This document shows, in pieces, positions 11,225-24,900 of a stretch of DNA of 64,000 nt. Position 1 is the first letter of the stretch, and every line of letters begins with the position of its first letter. A program made the position numbers and the translations under genes. The stretch comes from Akebia trifoliata (taxonomy: Eukaryota > Streptophyta > Magnoliopsida > Ranunculales > Lardizabalaceae), in NCBI GenBank assembly GCA_017979445.1, contig CM030715.1, forward strand, positions 32,919,756-32,983,755, read 5' to 3'. The notes beneath the pieces were generated by a model that saw nothing but the letters and a program-made list of their open reading frames with translations, searched no databases and was not told the DNA's origin.

Positions 11225-11439
11225 AATTTACTTTTCACTGTTGAATGTATGATCTTTATTAAATTTTTTTGCATGTAGCTCAATTGAAGGATGCCCCAAA
11301 TTTTTTGGATAAAAGCTTTGAAGATGGTAGAGCTTAATTGGGTAATATGCATTGGAACCATGAGGTCAATGGTCCGATCCCAACTTACTAGCTAATCGAA
11401 GGTTCTATTCCTTTCATTCAATTTCTCTTTTTTGGTTGC

Positions 11440-12665
11440 ACATTTTATCCTCCAGTTATTTCATGCAAACAGTAATTCTGGAATTAATCATTTGTCATTT
11501 ATGAACTTATTGAGTTATTCTCATTTTTTTTAAGTATTCATTATCATATGAATCACGTATCATCTTCAATTGCTATTCCTTATCCCCTAAAGTCGAAAAT
11601 GTTCATGCATGGTCTATTGAGATATTAGGCTTTGACTTGGCTGGGTGTAACTGTAATTTTGTTGATAGTGGTTGAAAAAAAAAATACTAGTGGCCTTGCC
11701 CAGTAAATCGTAGTTGCACTCTTTTGGTTGAGTGATTGTATATGCATGTTTTTTGAAAGACCTCACATTGGCTTCTGGCCATAGGTGGACACAAGCTAAA
11801 GATTGTCACTGGGGATCCTTCTTTTGGCCTATAGCCAAATACGAAGGCTGGTCCTTGCAGAATGCCAGAAGGCTGCCATTCTGGAGTGGTGAGAGGAGGA
11901 AAGGAGGTAGAGAATTGAAGGAAACTATGTGAATTTCCTTCAAGAATTCTACCAGAAACCCAGCTTTCTCAGTATAGGTTTACTTCCCCCACTACAATCA
12001 GTATAAAGGACTTCCAGCAGAACTTACGATAGAATCATTCAAACAAGCACCAAGCCAAGTGCACGAGATAGCAGCCTTTCGTTGGGAGCTCTAGAAGCTA
12101 CCCTTTTTATGGGCACTTAAGAAATTGGAAAGCATAATGCATGAGCAAGCCTTTTGATTTTGTCACATAGTTTAGTTCCAGATTTGTTTGGGAATTTGCT
12201 GAAATCTTGTTACCATCAGATGTAAAATTGTTGTTTGGGTACTTATTGTCTCCTATGTTCTCTTCTTTTGGATACACAAAACAGGGAATCATCTTGGATT
12301 TGAAGTGAAGCACATCGTTAAAGTTGCAGCATGTGATTCTCCCCTTTTCATGTGGTATCTACTTTTGTATTTCCTTCGGAAATGGTTAAGGTTATTTTGT
12401 AAACTTTAAACTGAATACTTTTGTATTTCCTGCAGAAACATGGTTAAGGTTCCTTTGTAAACTTTAAACTGGAGTTGAAGGAAAGGAATGGAAATAGAAA
12501 CCAATCACATTAGATGGCTTAAATTGTGTGGCTTTCATAAGTTCCATCAAGTTCCCCTGTGATCAATGAATTTCTTATTTACTTTTTTACAAACTATGGC
12601 TTGTTTTTATGAATTGTAAGATGGTTTAAATCACATTGCTGGCATGAGATCCTTTTAATGCAGTT
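11440..12665. repeat. Second copy of the 2440-2870 block, expanded by inserted DNA
   Basis: Homologous pieces at 11440-11530, 12115-12390 and 12490-12665 are separated by about 580 bp (11540-12110) absent from the first copy. The insert is richer in GC and has a short open frame at 11732-11932, which matches no family I know. It may be a mobile-element fragment. Confidence 0.6.
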
Positions 12666-12714
12666 CTGAGGTATCCTTGTATTTTGAGATGACTGTTCAT
12701 GGTTTAAAATCAAT

Positions 12715-13420
12715 GGTTCTCTACATTGTATTGCCACTTCAGCATAGTGTTGAGCCAATGTTGATGGAAATCAATTCGACATTTTCCTTTTTCAAATTAA
12801 TATTGTAGAAGTCAGTTTAATTCACAATCTCAAAGTTATGCCTGTTTAAAATTAAGGTCATCATTTAGTCAAGATTGAGATGCCCGAGTCATCTACTATT
12901 GTTCATGAATGGGATGAAATTCCTACATAAGGGATTTACTTTCTACTTATTCTTCAAAAAAAAAAAAAAAAAATTCTTTCTTTCCTGATTCAAAGATGAG
13001 TTGGGACTTGGGACATAAGAAAAAGAGAGAGTTGGAAACCGATGCCAATGAGGCGGTAGCTTGCTCTCACAACATGACGCGTTGTATTGAGTGAAAATGA
13101 GGATTCTGATCAAACTTTCACCAAATCCATATCAATTTCTCCCTTTCTACTTTCTACCATGAAATACAACTTATGCCCCCCACAATACCAAGTTGACTCC
13201 TTGTCATCGCATGTCAAATGAGATAAATCATTGAACTAGATATAACCTCATTAATAAATTTAAACTTCATGGACTAAATTGTAATTTACATTCATAAAAT
13301 TATAAATTATATTATAAAATATGTTGGATTAAAAAAAATCCAATCACAAGATCATATTTTTATTTAAAGAAATACTTACAATTGTTAAAATTATTTATAT
13401 TGTCTACGTTCTAAGATTTC
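12715..13420. repeat. Right end of the segmental duplication
   Basis: 12715-12850 and 13320-13410 match 4746-5105. The DNA between is AT-rich with no recognisable gene. Confidence 0.55.
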
Positions 13421-13528
13421 TTTAAACCTGTGAAATGTCACTTTAAAACCTCCGAATTTGTTATCTTTCACGTTTTTGTAATTAAAATGAACAGTGAACT
13501 GGAATCTTTGCAAAATAGAAAAAGAAGA

Positions 13529-13548
13529 GGGGGGGGGGGGGGGGGGGG
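13529..13548 (+). repeat. Poly-G tract of about 20 bp
   Basis: An uninterrupted G run follows AAAGAAGA in DNA that is otherwise strongly AT-rich. It could form a G-quadruplex, and its exact length is a likely sequencing uncertainty. Open frames crossing it on either strand are artefacts. Confidence 0.8.
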
Positions 13549-14029
13549 TCGGGGTCATCCAGTGTTTCTTAGCTTTATTATTGCATATAGTCAATATTCT
13601 TTCGCTATAAATAAAAAAAAATCCAATACTTTTCTTTATAGTCTGCCTTTCTACTTGCCCATATTTAAAATGAATATATTGTCTAAATGTTAGATGCTAA
13701 TCAGGGTTTTTCCCAGTAACTATTCCCTTTTTATTAGTGTGGTGAGGACAAATTTAGCATTCTTATGTTTCTCTTCCCCAATTTTACCACCAAACGCTAA
13801 TGGAAATTGATTGAAATAATACTTTTACATTATTAATTAGATAGAGATATTTTAACTTGAAATAATTTTTAAGTTAATTTTGATATTAAAGAAAACTAAT
13901 CCCCTGGTATAAGGAGATTGGAGCACACATACACTAAATTACAACTAATCAAACATTTCGGCAAATTATCCTTTTTATTTGTGCATGGACTTGACCAATG
14001 AATCACAACGTCAAAAAGCCCATATTCGA

Positions 14030-14281
14030 TGGTCCAAGGCCATTGAATTTCATAGAATTCGACAGACCAAGACGTCAAATTTTTCAGTCAATTTTTTTCT
14101 TTTGATGGGCCAAAATTTTCAAATTAATGGAGGATGGGATAAATTAGATGGCTCTAATCCGTCGAATCTGGAGAACATCAAAAATGTCAACAACCCCAAG
14201 CTGTCAAAATTCGAATTTCTAAAATTGGCAGGCCTTGGGCCATCGAATTTTCATGTCAAAATTTCCAGTTTTCACGTAGTG
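14030..14281 (-). mobile_element. CACTA-ended element, family 2, copy A (inverted)
   Basis: On the minus strand it begins CACTACGTGAAAACTGG at 14281 and continues with TTTTGACATGAAAATTCGATGG. It shares this end and the GACGGRCCAAAG / TTAATGGAGGATGGGA interior with 16420-16673 and 16842-17098, which face the other way. Confidence 0.55.
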
Positions 14282-14689
14282 AATGAGACATGTGCCTTTA
14301 AAGTTTTCTGAGCCTTGGCTTGGCATACACTTCGTTCTAATCTCCCTGAAAATAATCATTTTCTTTCTCTTTCGTTAATAATGTGTACTAATCCAAAATC
14401 GCCCCACAATTCAAGCTCGTAATTTTCAATTGATATGCTAGCAAGTGATCGATTAACAAACATCAAAAGCTCAAATAAAATGGGTTTAGAAAGATCTACG
14501 TAAGAAATTCAAGTGTGCATCTGCTTACATGATTGACCTCAAAATGCTGTAGAGGTTCCACTTACTTAAGTAATACTAACAAGGCAGCAATGGTCAACTT
14601 AGTTCACTACATACCAGCAAAATCACTATTATGTATAACTACTTTCAAAATCACAATTCGAAAAATGTGATTAGTTAATATAGATATTT

Positions 14690-15450
14690 ATGAAAAAAAG
14701 TGATCAACTTTTGACGAATTTACAATTACGGCTTAAAGTTCATTTTAATTACCAAAACGTGAACGATAACGAATTTGGGGGTTTTCAGAGTGACTATTTC
14801 GCAGGTTTAAAGTGACTAATTTGAAATAGTCACTTTAAACTAGCCGAATTCATTACCGTTCTAAATTTTTTTTAACGAAAACATGATCATTCATGTTTTG
14901 GTAATTGTGGAGGAATAAAATCGTCTCTCATCCGAATCGTTCATCTGCACTATCATCATGTATCCCGAGGCAAACGAGTGGTATTATTTGAAGAGTATTT
15001 TATCTTATTAAGGAAGAATCCTAATTTAAAAGAATTCTTCCCCTTTTTATGTAATTGTTAATTTGGATAAGGGCAACATGGTCAATTGTAACCTAATTAG
15101 GGTTAGGACTCTTCTTAAGATTTTTCTATTTAAAAGCCTTGAGACCATTGTAAGAGAAGAAGGGAAAAAGGAGGAGGAAGATAAGAGTATGTAATTGTAA
15201 GATCTATAGTGAAACGGCTCCTCGAGCCCATGGACGTAGGCACATTTGTCAAATCACATAAAAAATATTTTTGTGTTCTTTCTCTTTTTCGTTATTTTTT
15301 CTATTATTTCTATGATTCATTAGTGAATGATCTTGCTAAAAATTAAATCTTGAGGTCAACCACAAAAATGACCTCCACAGTAATTAAAATGAACAGTTAA
15401 CTGGAATCGTAAATAACTCATTTTCAGCTCACAAATTGGTAATTCACCCT
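14690..15450. repeat. Palindromic repeat interrupted by a solo LTR
   Basis: It is the same family as 4499-4745. The left half (14690-14905) and right half (15380-15450) join into that repeat once the LTR is removed. Confidence 0.65.
14906..15379 (+). mobile_element. Solo LTR, Copia-like, 474 bp with 5-bp target duplication
   Basis: It begins TGTGGAGGAA and ends GACCTCCACA, giving TG...CA borders and an inverted TGTGGAGG/CCTCCACA end pair. GTAAT precedes it (14901-14905) and follows it (15380-15384). It has a TATA-like TCTATTTAAAAG around 15125 and the CCATGGACGTAGGCA motif at about 15229, common in plant Copia LTRs. There is no internal domain, so it is an LTR-LTR recombination product. It lies about 600 bp upstream of the response-regulator start. 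Confidence 0.85.
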
Positions 15451-15819
15451 AATATTAGATAAGCAAAAAAAGAAATATGTTTTATATTTTGTTAAATGGA
15501 CCTTTTCCTAAATCACCCCCTATTATAGAACAAAGGGCAAGAAAGTCATTAAAACAGTAGATATGACAGGTGGTAAGATCTTCTCAAAATAATGCCTAGT
15601 TCATGTATCTCTTTGGTTTTTGTTTGCCTGTTTAAATGTGAAGGTGATTTTGTTAGTTTCCGGCTACCACCTAAGCCCATAGTAATTAATCCGAAAAATA
15701 AGGATGCAAGGGCACGCCCATGTCCAAATTTCTCATCAAACTTTTAATGTCTTTCTATATTTTTCTTTCCTCAAAGATTTGTAAAATATTTTTTTCTCGA
15801 AAACCAAAGAAACTAGATT

Positions 15820-15978
15820 TTAGGTGAGATCTTATTTATAACTACCCTTCACTCTCTAGCTCTCTTTCTTTCTGTGTAGAATTTGTGTTTTCTTTGAGCG
15901 TCATTTGTGAAGTTTTTTGTGTCCTTCTGTTGCTTCTAGAGATATCTTCTTTAACACAGTATCATTGGTTTCTTGATC
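15820..15978 (+). promoter_or_regulatory. Putative core promoter and leader of the type-B response regulator
   Basis: A TATA-like CTTATTTATAAC at about 15830 is followed by a pyrimidine-rich CTCTCTAGCTCTCTTTC leader and a 5' UTR of roughly 110 bp, with the ATG at 15979. No cytokinin-response motif can be claimed by eye. Confidence 0.45.
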
Positions 15979-18900
15979 ATGGAAGGTGGGAGAAATCTAG
16001 AAATCGGATCAAGTAGCAGTATGGGTACTAAGGCCTATCCAGCAGGTTTTCGTGTTTTGGTTGTGGACGATGATCCTGTATGTCTTATAATCGTTGAAAC
16101 AATGCTTAGAACAAGCCAAAATGAAGGTAACTAGTGGAGATTGATGATTCGTGATGCTAAAATATATTTGGTAGACCTTGTTAGCTATTTGATTGAAGTC
16201 TTTGCATGCCTACTATTAATTCTCTTGGAAATACATATTTCTTTCCGCGTTTGCCATCTTTACAATTGAAAGCAATAGTGATAGGTTATCCTTAAGATTA
16301 GGTAGGAGAATTCATGCCTATATTTTACTGTTGAAAAACAAACTTTTGATTTGTATTTTTTTCATTTTCAATTTTAATGTACGTTTCTGGTTTTATTTTT
16401 TTCTTACTCAAGCTACGAACACTACATGAAAACTGGAAAATTCGACAGAAAAAATTGACGGGCCAAAGCCCACAAATTTTAGAAACTGAATTTTGACAGT
16501 TTAGGACCATCGAAACTCTAGATATTCCCAGATTTGATAGCTTAGAGCTGTCAAATTTCTCCCATCCTTCATTAATGTGACAGTTTTGGCCCGTCGAAAA
16601 AAAAAATTTCACAACGAAAAATTTGACGCCAATTCGACCACTTTGTCCGTCAAATTTGGGCTTTTTTCGCATTGTTTAAGCTAGGAATTGAAGATCTTTT
16701 TTACTTCATGATCCAAGGCCTAATATAATTTTCTCCATTTTTTTTACACTAGAATCTATTCTTCATGTTTAAAGTATTATTAAATTAAAGATTGTCTTGC
16801 AATCCCCCAATCACGCCTTGTAAACAAAGGGATTAGTCAAGCACTATGTGAAAACTGAAAATTTTCACAAGAAAATTTGATGGGCCAAAGTCCACAAATT
16901 TTATAAATCAAATTTGGACTTGAAATTTTTATGCTCCCCAATTTGACATCTTAGAGTCATCAAATTTCTCTCATCCTCCATTAATTTGACAATTTTGATT
17001 TGTAGGAAAAAAAAAATTGATGAGGGAAAAAGTTGACGCCTTGGTCCGTCGAATTTTATGAAATTTGACGGCCTTGAGGCATCAAAGTAAGCCTAAGGAG
17101 AAACATCTAACGGAGGCCTTTTTATATTGAATAATAATAAAAAGTCACTCACAATTCACTTGATGACGTGGATGTGTGTATGGAACCATAGATCTTTTTC
17201 TTTGTGCATCCTGAAGAGAAAGATCTATGGTTTTATGCACAAACCACGTGAACGAATGAATTTTGAGAGGCTTTTATTCAAGTCAGGTTATCACAATTCT
17301 TTTATACTTAATATATAATATATAAATATAAATAATTTAATTATATATTTAGATAATAAAAATTATTTTAAATTTATTTTTCTAGTTTTTGATATACAAA
17401 AAATCTATTTAAGCTTTTATATTCAACTTCCAAAAAAAATTGTAACTAATTAATAAAAAGTCTATTTTTCAATTTCAAAAATAAAACAATTTTTTTCATG
17501 TTTTCCTATGAATGATAATACTGTGTATTTTCTTTTTTTTTCTTTTTTTCTTTTTTTCTTTTTTTGCTAATATTATTATTTTATTCTCATAGGTAAATGA
17601 GTCCACTAAAAATTGTTTATGGCCAATTATCTTATAAAAACCTAATTAGAGTATGTCATATAAATAGTATTACCACACATCAATCTTGGGAATTAAAAAA
17701 AAAAACTAACAATGAAGAAATAAATATCAATTAAAATTATTTTTAATTAATTTAAATATTAAATTTATTTGTATAAAATTCCATGTTTATGCCTCAATGC
17801 TCCAAATAAAAAATAACCTCTAGCTAGCTCTTTTCGTTGTTTATAAAAAGAGATATAGTATGTGAGAACGAAAGAAAGACTAAGAGAGATTTGAGAGAGA
17901 AAATGGAATTTTGCGTTTGAAATTTGAGAGATGGTAGTTAAAAACTTGAGAGAAAAGAGGTAATGTAAAGTTAGTAAGAATTGTATTTTTTTTTTTTTTT
18001 TTGAACTTTTAACATTCAAGGGCTTCAATGTTTTTCTTTTAACCTTTAAAGTTTCAAGAAGAGGATATTTAAAAAATAAAAATAAAAAATAGAAACTAAC
18101 AATTTTTCTTGGGGAACCTTAGGTGGGATTTGAGTTGTTTTTATTTTATTTTAGTTTTTTAGTTTTGACATAAATGGGTCTGTCAAGTTTTTTTTTTTTT
18201 TTTTAATCTTGAAATTTCAACATGTGGGAGTGTATGAGGACTTAAAAAGTTTGTTGCTTTTTGGGAAACTAACATTTGAAAATCCATGAGAGATTGCAAC
18301 ATTTATCCCCAATTATAATGTGTAAGAGTTTCTAAGAAAGATTTTTTGAAGAAGAAGAAGAAGAAATTTTCATTCTTTGAAGTCTTCAACGGTTGAGGGT
18401 TTATTATAATGATAAATTGATAAGGATTATGTAAGGTGTCCCATTCCTATAGAAGAGGATCAGTACATGCTTGGGTGGTTTTGATTAGATTTTAAAATAT
18501 ATAGGACTCCTAATCAACCGTTTTCTAAATAGCACACAAATTAATTTATTTAATCCCCAATTAAAATGTGCCAAATAGACACTGTAATTAATTGTTGTAG
18601 AAACCAGACACCTTTAAGATCGCAACTCTTATTATGAAAAAAAAAATGTAAAGGAATCTCCACTGCTTAGAATATGTAGGATTTTTCTTTTCTTTTATTA
18701 TAATTTTTTTTTTTTTTTTTTGTGTGTTGGGGGATTTTTGGGGCTTTATTTCATTGCGGGGCCTTAGGCAATTGCCTAAATGGTCTAGTGAGCTGATTAA
18801 GCAAAAAAATAATAAGTTTGGGTTTTTTTTCATTGATTCCTTAAACTAGGGTTTTAGAGAATATTCTCTTTATGAGAGCTTTTTTTTTTTTTTTAAAGTT

Positions 18901-21900
18901 CTTCAATCCTCCATGAAGAATTTATATTTTTAATATTTTCTATTTCCACTCTATACATTCACTGATTCTTCTATGATCTCATGTAGAAAGAGAATGTTGG
19001 GAAGAGAAACTCAAAGAAGATCCATATATATGCACAAAGTTTGTGCATCTATGCCATCTATTATGTATATAGGGACTGATTTACTTCTATTGCGAGCCGA
19101 TCTTCTACTACTTAAGCCTTCTAGTCCTGTTAAATGACACCCTAGGACCCTTCATTCATGATAACTACAAATTTGTTCTTCAAATATTTTTTATTTTGAG
19201 AAATACGGCAAACGACACATCTAGAAGTCCCATTTGACCGTTTTTTAAACTTCGAGTAGCAATTTTTGTGCTTTGCTTTGCTTCAATCATAGATTTTTTT
19301 TCATAACATGGCATACCTTATTTCTACTTCCAGTTGTGGCTACTAGCCAACCAATGGATGCTTTAAACCTACTCAGGGAAAGGGAAGGCCGTTTTGATCT
19401 AGTTTTAACTGATGTACACATGCCTGGCATGGACGGATTTGAGCTTCTTGACCACATTGGGAGAGAATTCAATATTCCCGTCATTAGTGAGTTATCACCC
19501 TCTACTTTATTCTCCTTTTATAAAATTGTTCTTGATGGGTTTACTCATTTTTATTACATACCGACCAATTTGTTTTTAACTTGGATCTCTCTTTGAGTTC
19601 AGTGATGTCGGTTGACGATAAATTGAAAGTTATAACCAGGGGATTAGAAAGTGGAGCTTGTTTTTACATCTCAAAGCCCATAACTCTCAATGATATGCGA
19701 AACATTTGGCAGCATGTGTTTCGAAGAAGAGTGAATGGGCAGAATATCGAACAAGCAGGAAGTGTTCGAGAGGCTTCACCGCTTGAGAAGGTAATGGGAG
19801 ACGATGACGAGTGTGCTTCTTCTATTAAGAAAGACGACAATCAGACACATCAAGAGGGCAAGAGAAAGATGCCCAAAGAATCTGACAAAGAAGAGGAGGA
19901 TGGAAACAATGATTCAATGTCAGGAAAGAAGGCAAGAGTGATTTGGAATTCTGAACTTCACAACAAATTCTTGGAAGCCATTAATCAATTAGGCCTTGAT
20001 AGTAAGGGATCTATTGTCGTTCAAAGATGATTTTGTTCTTCATTATTTCTTTCTATTATGCCTTTGCTTGTCTAATTATTAATTAATTATGGTGGGTATT
20101 TTTCTGTTTTGTCTTGAATCAGAAGCTGTTCCAAAGAAAATACTTGAGTTGATGGACGACCCAAGAATAACTAGAGAAAATGTTGCAAGTCACTTGCAGG
20201 TTTGTTTTTAGATTAAATAGCATGTTTATATGAAACATCTCTCGCGTACAAGAAATGTAAAAAAAACTAAAATAAAATTATAACAAAAGTAGGGGATTGG
20301 ACCCATAGCTCATTTGGTTTCACACATTGCAAAGCAACTCTATGGTTGTGGGATCAAGTCCTAGTTAATATGGACAACTACTAAAAGACTTTAGATATTA
20401 CATTATTTTAAATAAATATCAATTTTTATATCTCAAGTGTATTTTTTGCAGTTGGAGGTATAGCCCCAAAAAAAAAATATGGGACTTTAGACATTAGTTT
20501 ATGTTTAATCTTTAAACATCAGCTTTGGAAAAATTGATGTCTAAAAACTGCCCTTTACACCCATTTTTTCTTATACACATCATTTAAAAAGTGATATCAA
20601 AAGTCTTTTCTAGTAGCATACAAATTGTGTTCCAAAGAATTATCAAACATAAATTAACATTGGCACTCTTCATTATCGCATTTCAACTATATCAATTTGC
20701 TGAATTAGATAATTTCAATAGGGGATTCAACCTTCTTTTTAAAATAGAAATTATAAATTCTGAGGATCTTTCTACTAATTTATATTGGAATATTCTTACT
20801 TGAGTAAAACATGAAGTATTAGGATTACTAATGTGAAGCACTTATACTGATTTGATTTTGCTTGTATCTTGTTGAGTTGAATTCCATAATTAGCATGTGT
20901 TATCTTATTTCTGTTGAAAGTAAAATGAAGGAATACACACACACTCTTCTAGGAAAATCATTTGTATGGTCATCTATAATTTCAATTATATATATAATAA
21001 GGGAAATGTTCAGCACCCTAAGTTTTACCACACACTTTAACAAACGTTTTTTGTCCTACATGGGTTATAAGTTTTGGAATGGGCTGATTTTTGGTGAGGA
21101 TGATCTCTATGATTAGAAGATCATCCTCCCCAAAAATCAGCCCATTCTGAAATGTTTAGCCCCATGTTTACACGTTGAAAAATCGTAGACCGTCCATTTT
21201 TTGTAAACCATTTTTTATGGGGTTAGAAGTTTTGGAATGAGCTGATTTTTGGTGAGGATGATCTCCTCACCATAGAGATCATCCTCACCAAAAATCAACT
21301 TATTCCAAAACTTCTAACCCATGTAAGACAAAACACGTTTGTTAAAGTGTGTGGTAAAGCTTAGGGTGCTGAACGGAACCCATATAATAAAACACAACTG
21401 AGTTACTACAATTTTGTATTTTTGGGGTTGGGATAAATGTCCTCTCAACTACAATTTTATAATTGAATAAATGTACCATCGACTTACACCATATTTTTTT
21501 ATCTTTCCTCGTCATTTACTATAATTTTAATATATCTCCTCTTTTACCTATTTTATTGTTTTTTTATTCTTTTACCTCTTAATCTCAAAAAAATTTAATA
21601 ACAACAGTTGAGCTTACTTTTATGGGAGATAAATCCAACTAGGATAAACCTCCCATCACCTACAATTTTATGAGATAAACTCTCATTAAGCTATAGTTTT
21701 ATAAGAACAACTTTATATCATTTATTCTAACTTTATTATATTTCCTCTTTTACCCCTTTAATTTATTTTATTATTTTCATCTTTTATCATTTTAATATCA
21801 ACTTTTTCTAATAATACCCTTCCAACTTTATTTTTTCATTTGTACCCATTAACCCGACTTTAAGGCCTAGTGCTAGATTTTTGTACGTGTGTGTGGGAAT

Positions 21901-24900
21901 AAATCTCCTATCAAGTTATGGTACAATTTATTTTCTTTGCTCTTCACTCATTCTAACTTTACTATATTTCCTCTTTTACCCCTTTTAACTTACTTTATCG
22001 TTTTTCATCTTTACCCATTTAACATCAAAATTCTTTAATAATATCCTTCCAACTTTATTTTTTCACTTATACCTCTTTAACCCTTTTATCAGGTTATAGT
22101 TTTGTAAGGATTCACTTTATTTCCTTTAAGCTTCACCTCGTATAATTTTTTTAATATTTTCTTTTTTACCCTTTTAATTCACTTTATTATTTTCTGTGTT
22201 TTACCCATTTAACCTTAAAAATTGAAATAATACCCCCTCTAACTTTATTTTTTATGTTTTTATCCCCTTAATCTGAGAGAGGGTGTTCGCGTCATAAACA
22301 CAGACAAAACTCTAGGATATATATATATATAAACATCGAGGCACTGCCTATCTGTGTGGAGCGCTTGTCCATGTGGCATCCAAAAACATGATCGAGACAT
22401 GCATCACCCAAACATAATTGGGTACCACACGGTAATAAGTCATAAAATTCTATGAAATCTATAAAAAAAGAAAATATTTTAACCATTGTAATTAAATTTT
22501 AAATTTGGGAATCCATTAGCCATCCATTTTCAAAGTCAAGATCTAATCAAAAATAATTAATTAATATTTAAATTTTTTTTCAAACACAATCTAAACCACA
22601 AAATCAAGAGGGTTGAGGTACCATTTGGACTAATGTGGCCCAAATGAGGACATGGGTCTAGGTTCTACCTGGTCATCCTTTCGTTCATAAAACCTTTTCT
22701 TGCAAGTACTTTCATTTAATTATAAATAAATAACAAATTATTTATATAATTAAAATTTTCTTTTATGCCCACAAATGTGATCATATCAATTATATAGTAA
22801 CCCCAACTATTATAGGATCAAATGCTCATGACTTTGGTATACTTTACTCACTTTTTAATGACTTTAGGTGTTAAAATTAATAATATAATTGTCACTTAAA
22901 TTGTTCATCTTATGTTACGTGCGGCAATTATGATGAATAGTACGAAAAGAGAAAACAAAAAAAAAACACAGATTTAATGTGGTTCGACGATATGCCTACC
23001 TCCATAAGAGCGAGGGGCTGAATTTTCACTATATGTCAAATTAGGGTTACATCGTATGAATTTATAATTAACCCTAACCGTACAATAGGAATTAAAAATT
23101 TTCAATAACACTCTTGTACCGTACTGAGGGGGCAACGCCCCCCGCACCCCCAACCTATTCATCATCCCTAACAATAAAACAGTAAATTACATCCCAAAAG
23201 GCAGATGCCGTCATTCCACTCCACTTCACTCTTGGCATCAGTCAATTTTCTCTATATACGTGATCCATTCAATATGAAACACATGCTACAACAATTCATT
23301 TACACATTAGATAGAAACTCAATTATTATCCACCTCCAAATAAATAATGTCTTACTTGAACCATGTGCATCATCGCGTCGCTAAGTATAGTTTTCAATGT
23401 GTGGCATATAACTACTAAAGTTTACATGTACCTACGGCATTGTCATCCTCTTTAGAGTTAAGGGGATAAAGAAGAAAGACAATAAAGTTGTAAGAGTATT
23501 ATTGAAAAGGAGTAGAAGGGTAAAGGTAATAAAGTTGGAGGGTACTATTGGAAATGGGGAAAAGAAGAAAGAGAATAAAGTTAAAAAATGTATAATTGAA
23601 AAATGGTGGAAGAGAACATAAAATTGAAGGGTATTCTTGAAAATGAAGGAGAGATGGAATAAAGTTGAAATTATTCCTCAAGATTCTTGGCGGGATTAAA
23701 TCACTACCCCTACTTATCTGGGACATAAACATTACAATGTTTTTTATTATATAGATTAGAGTTTGCCTATGCCGTTTGAGGTTAAAGCGGTAAAAGAGGC
23801 AAGACAATGAAGTTGAAGAGGCATTATTAAAAATGGGAAGAAGATGAAAAGTAATATATAAAGTTCAATGGCATTCTTTTTAAAGGTGTTGAAGGGAAAA
23901 AATAATAAAATTAGGGGTATTCCCAAAAAGTGTGACAAGAGAAAAGGCAATAAAATAAGAGAGTACACCAACTTTTACTAATTGCTCCCCGTGATGTCTA
24001 AAATTATCCTCAAGATACTTTCTTTATAGGGGGATAAAGATTGAAACAAAGGGGTGGGACAAGAGTTGTGTTTTATGTAGATACTAGAGTTCACCCATGC
24101 CGTATATCTTCAAGAAGATGAATTTTAAGTATGTCAAACTAGCCCTGATCTAAACTTATGAGGTTTTTTTTATTTTTCCCTGTATATAAATCTCGTATTA
24201 TTTAAGAAATTATAGAATGTAGACTATATCCAATAGAACAACAAGTCAACATAATTTAGAAAACATAATTGTAAATATTGGGTTGCAAATTATATATAAC
24301 CTCTACTTTATTTCTATTCTTCCACTTTCCATATTGGAATTACTCCCTGAGAAGCATATAAGGCATGAGATCAAGCAAAGCCTAAATATTATGCAATTAT
24401 TTCTTTTTCATGAGGCTGGAAAAAAAAAACTCTTGAAAAAATAATTGAATATAAACATTCAGTGATATGCTTTGGTTCATTCTATTGCTAAAAAAATGTG
24501 AATTAAAAGTTACTTATTGTATCGGTAGACTTGATAATCCATGATTATTACTGTAATAATGCATTTTCATGATTACCATTCTTAATGTGCCTCGCCGAAT
24601 TAGTCTCTAAATTGATTGAAGCAAATGTCCAATGCTTCATTTTGTTCTAAATTTTGCAGAAATACCGTCTGTTTATCAAAAGAAACGAGGAAAAAGTAAG
24701 CCAAACTATGGAACGTACACCTCCTTGGAGCTTAACCAATGGGCCTTTTAATTCAAGCAGTCCACCGAGTCATCCTTCATTAATGTTCAACTCACGGCAA
24801 GGATATGCCCAATTCCTGAATCAGCAACGCTCATGGATGCCGCTCCAACAAGGAATAATCAGAAGTAACATTCAGGGTATTACTGCTTGTCACATGCGTC

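Noticed and set aside
11732..11932. Plus-strand frame of 66 codons
   Set aside because: No recognisable family, no homologue in the other array copy, and no gene context; kept only as a note in the block entry.
13391..13693. Frames on both strands crossing the poly-G run
   Set aside because: The glycine or proline run is a homopolymer artefact and there is no domain on either side.
20285..20405. A possible tRNA gene
   Set aside because: A- and B-box-like motifs are present but no cloverleaf can be formed; a SINE is the better reading.
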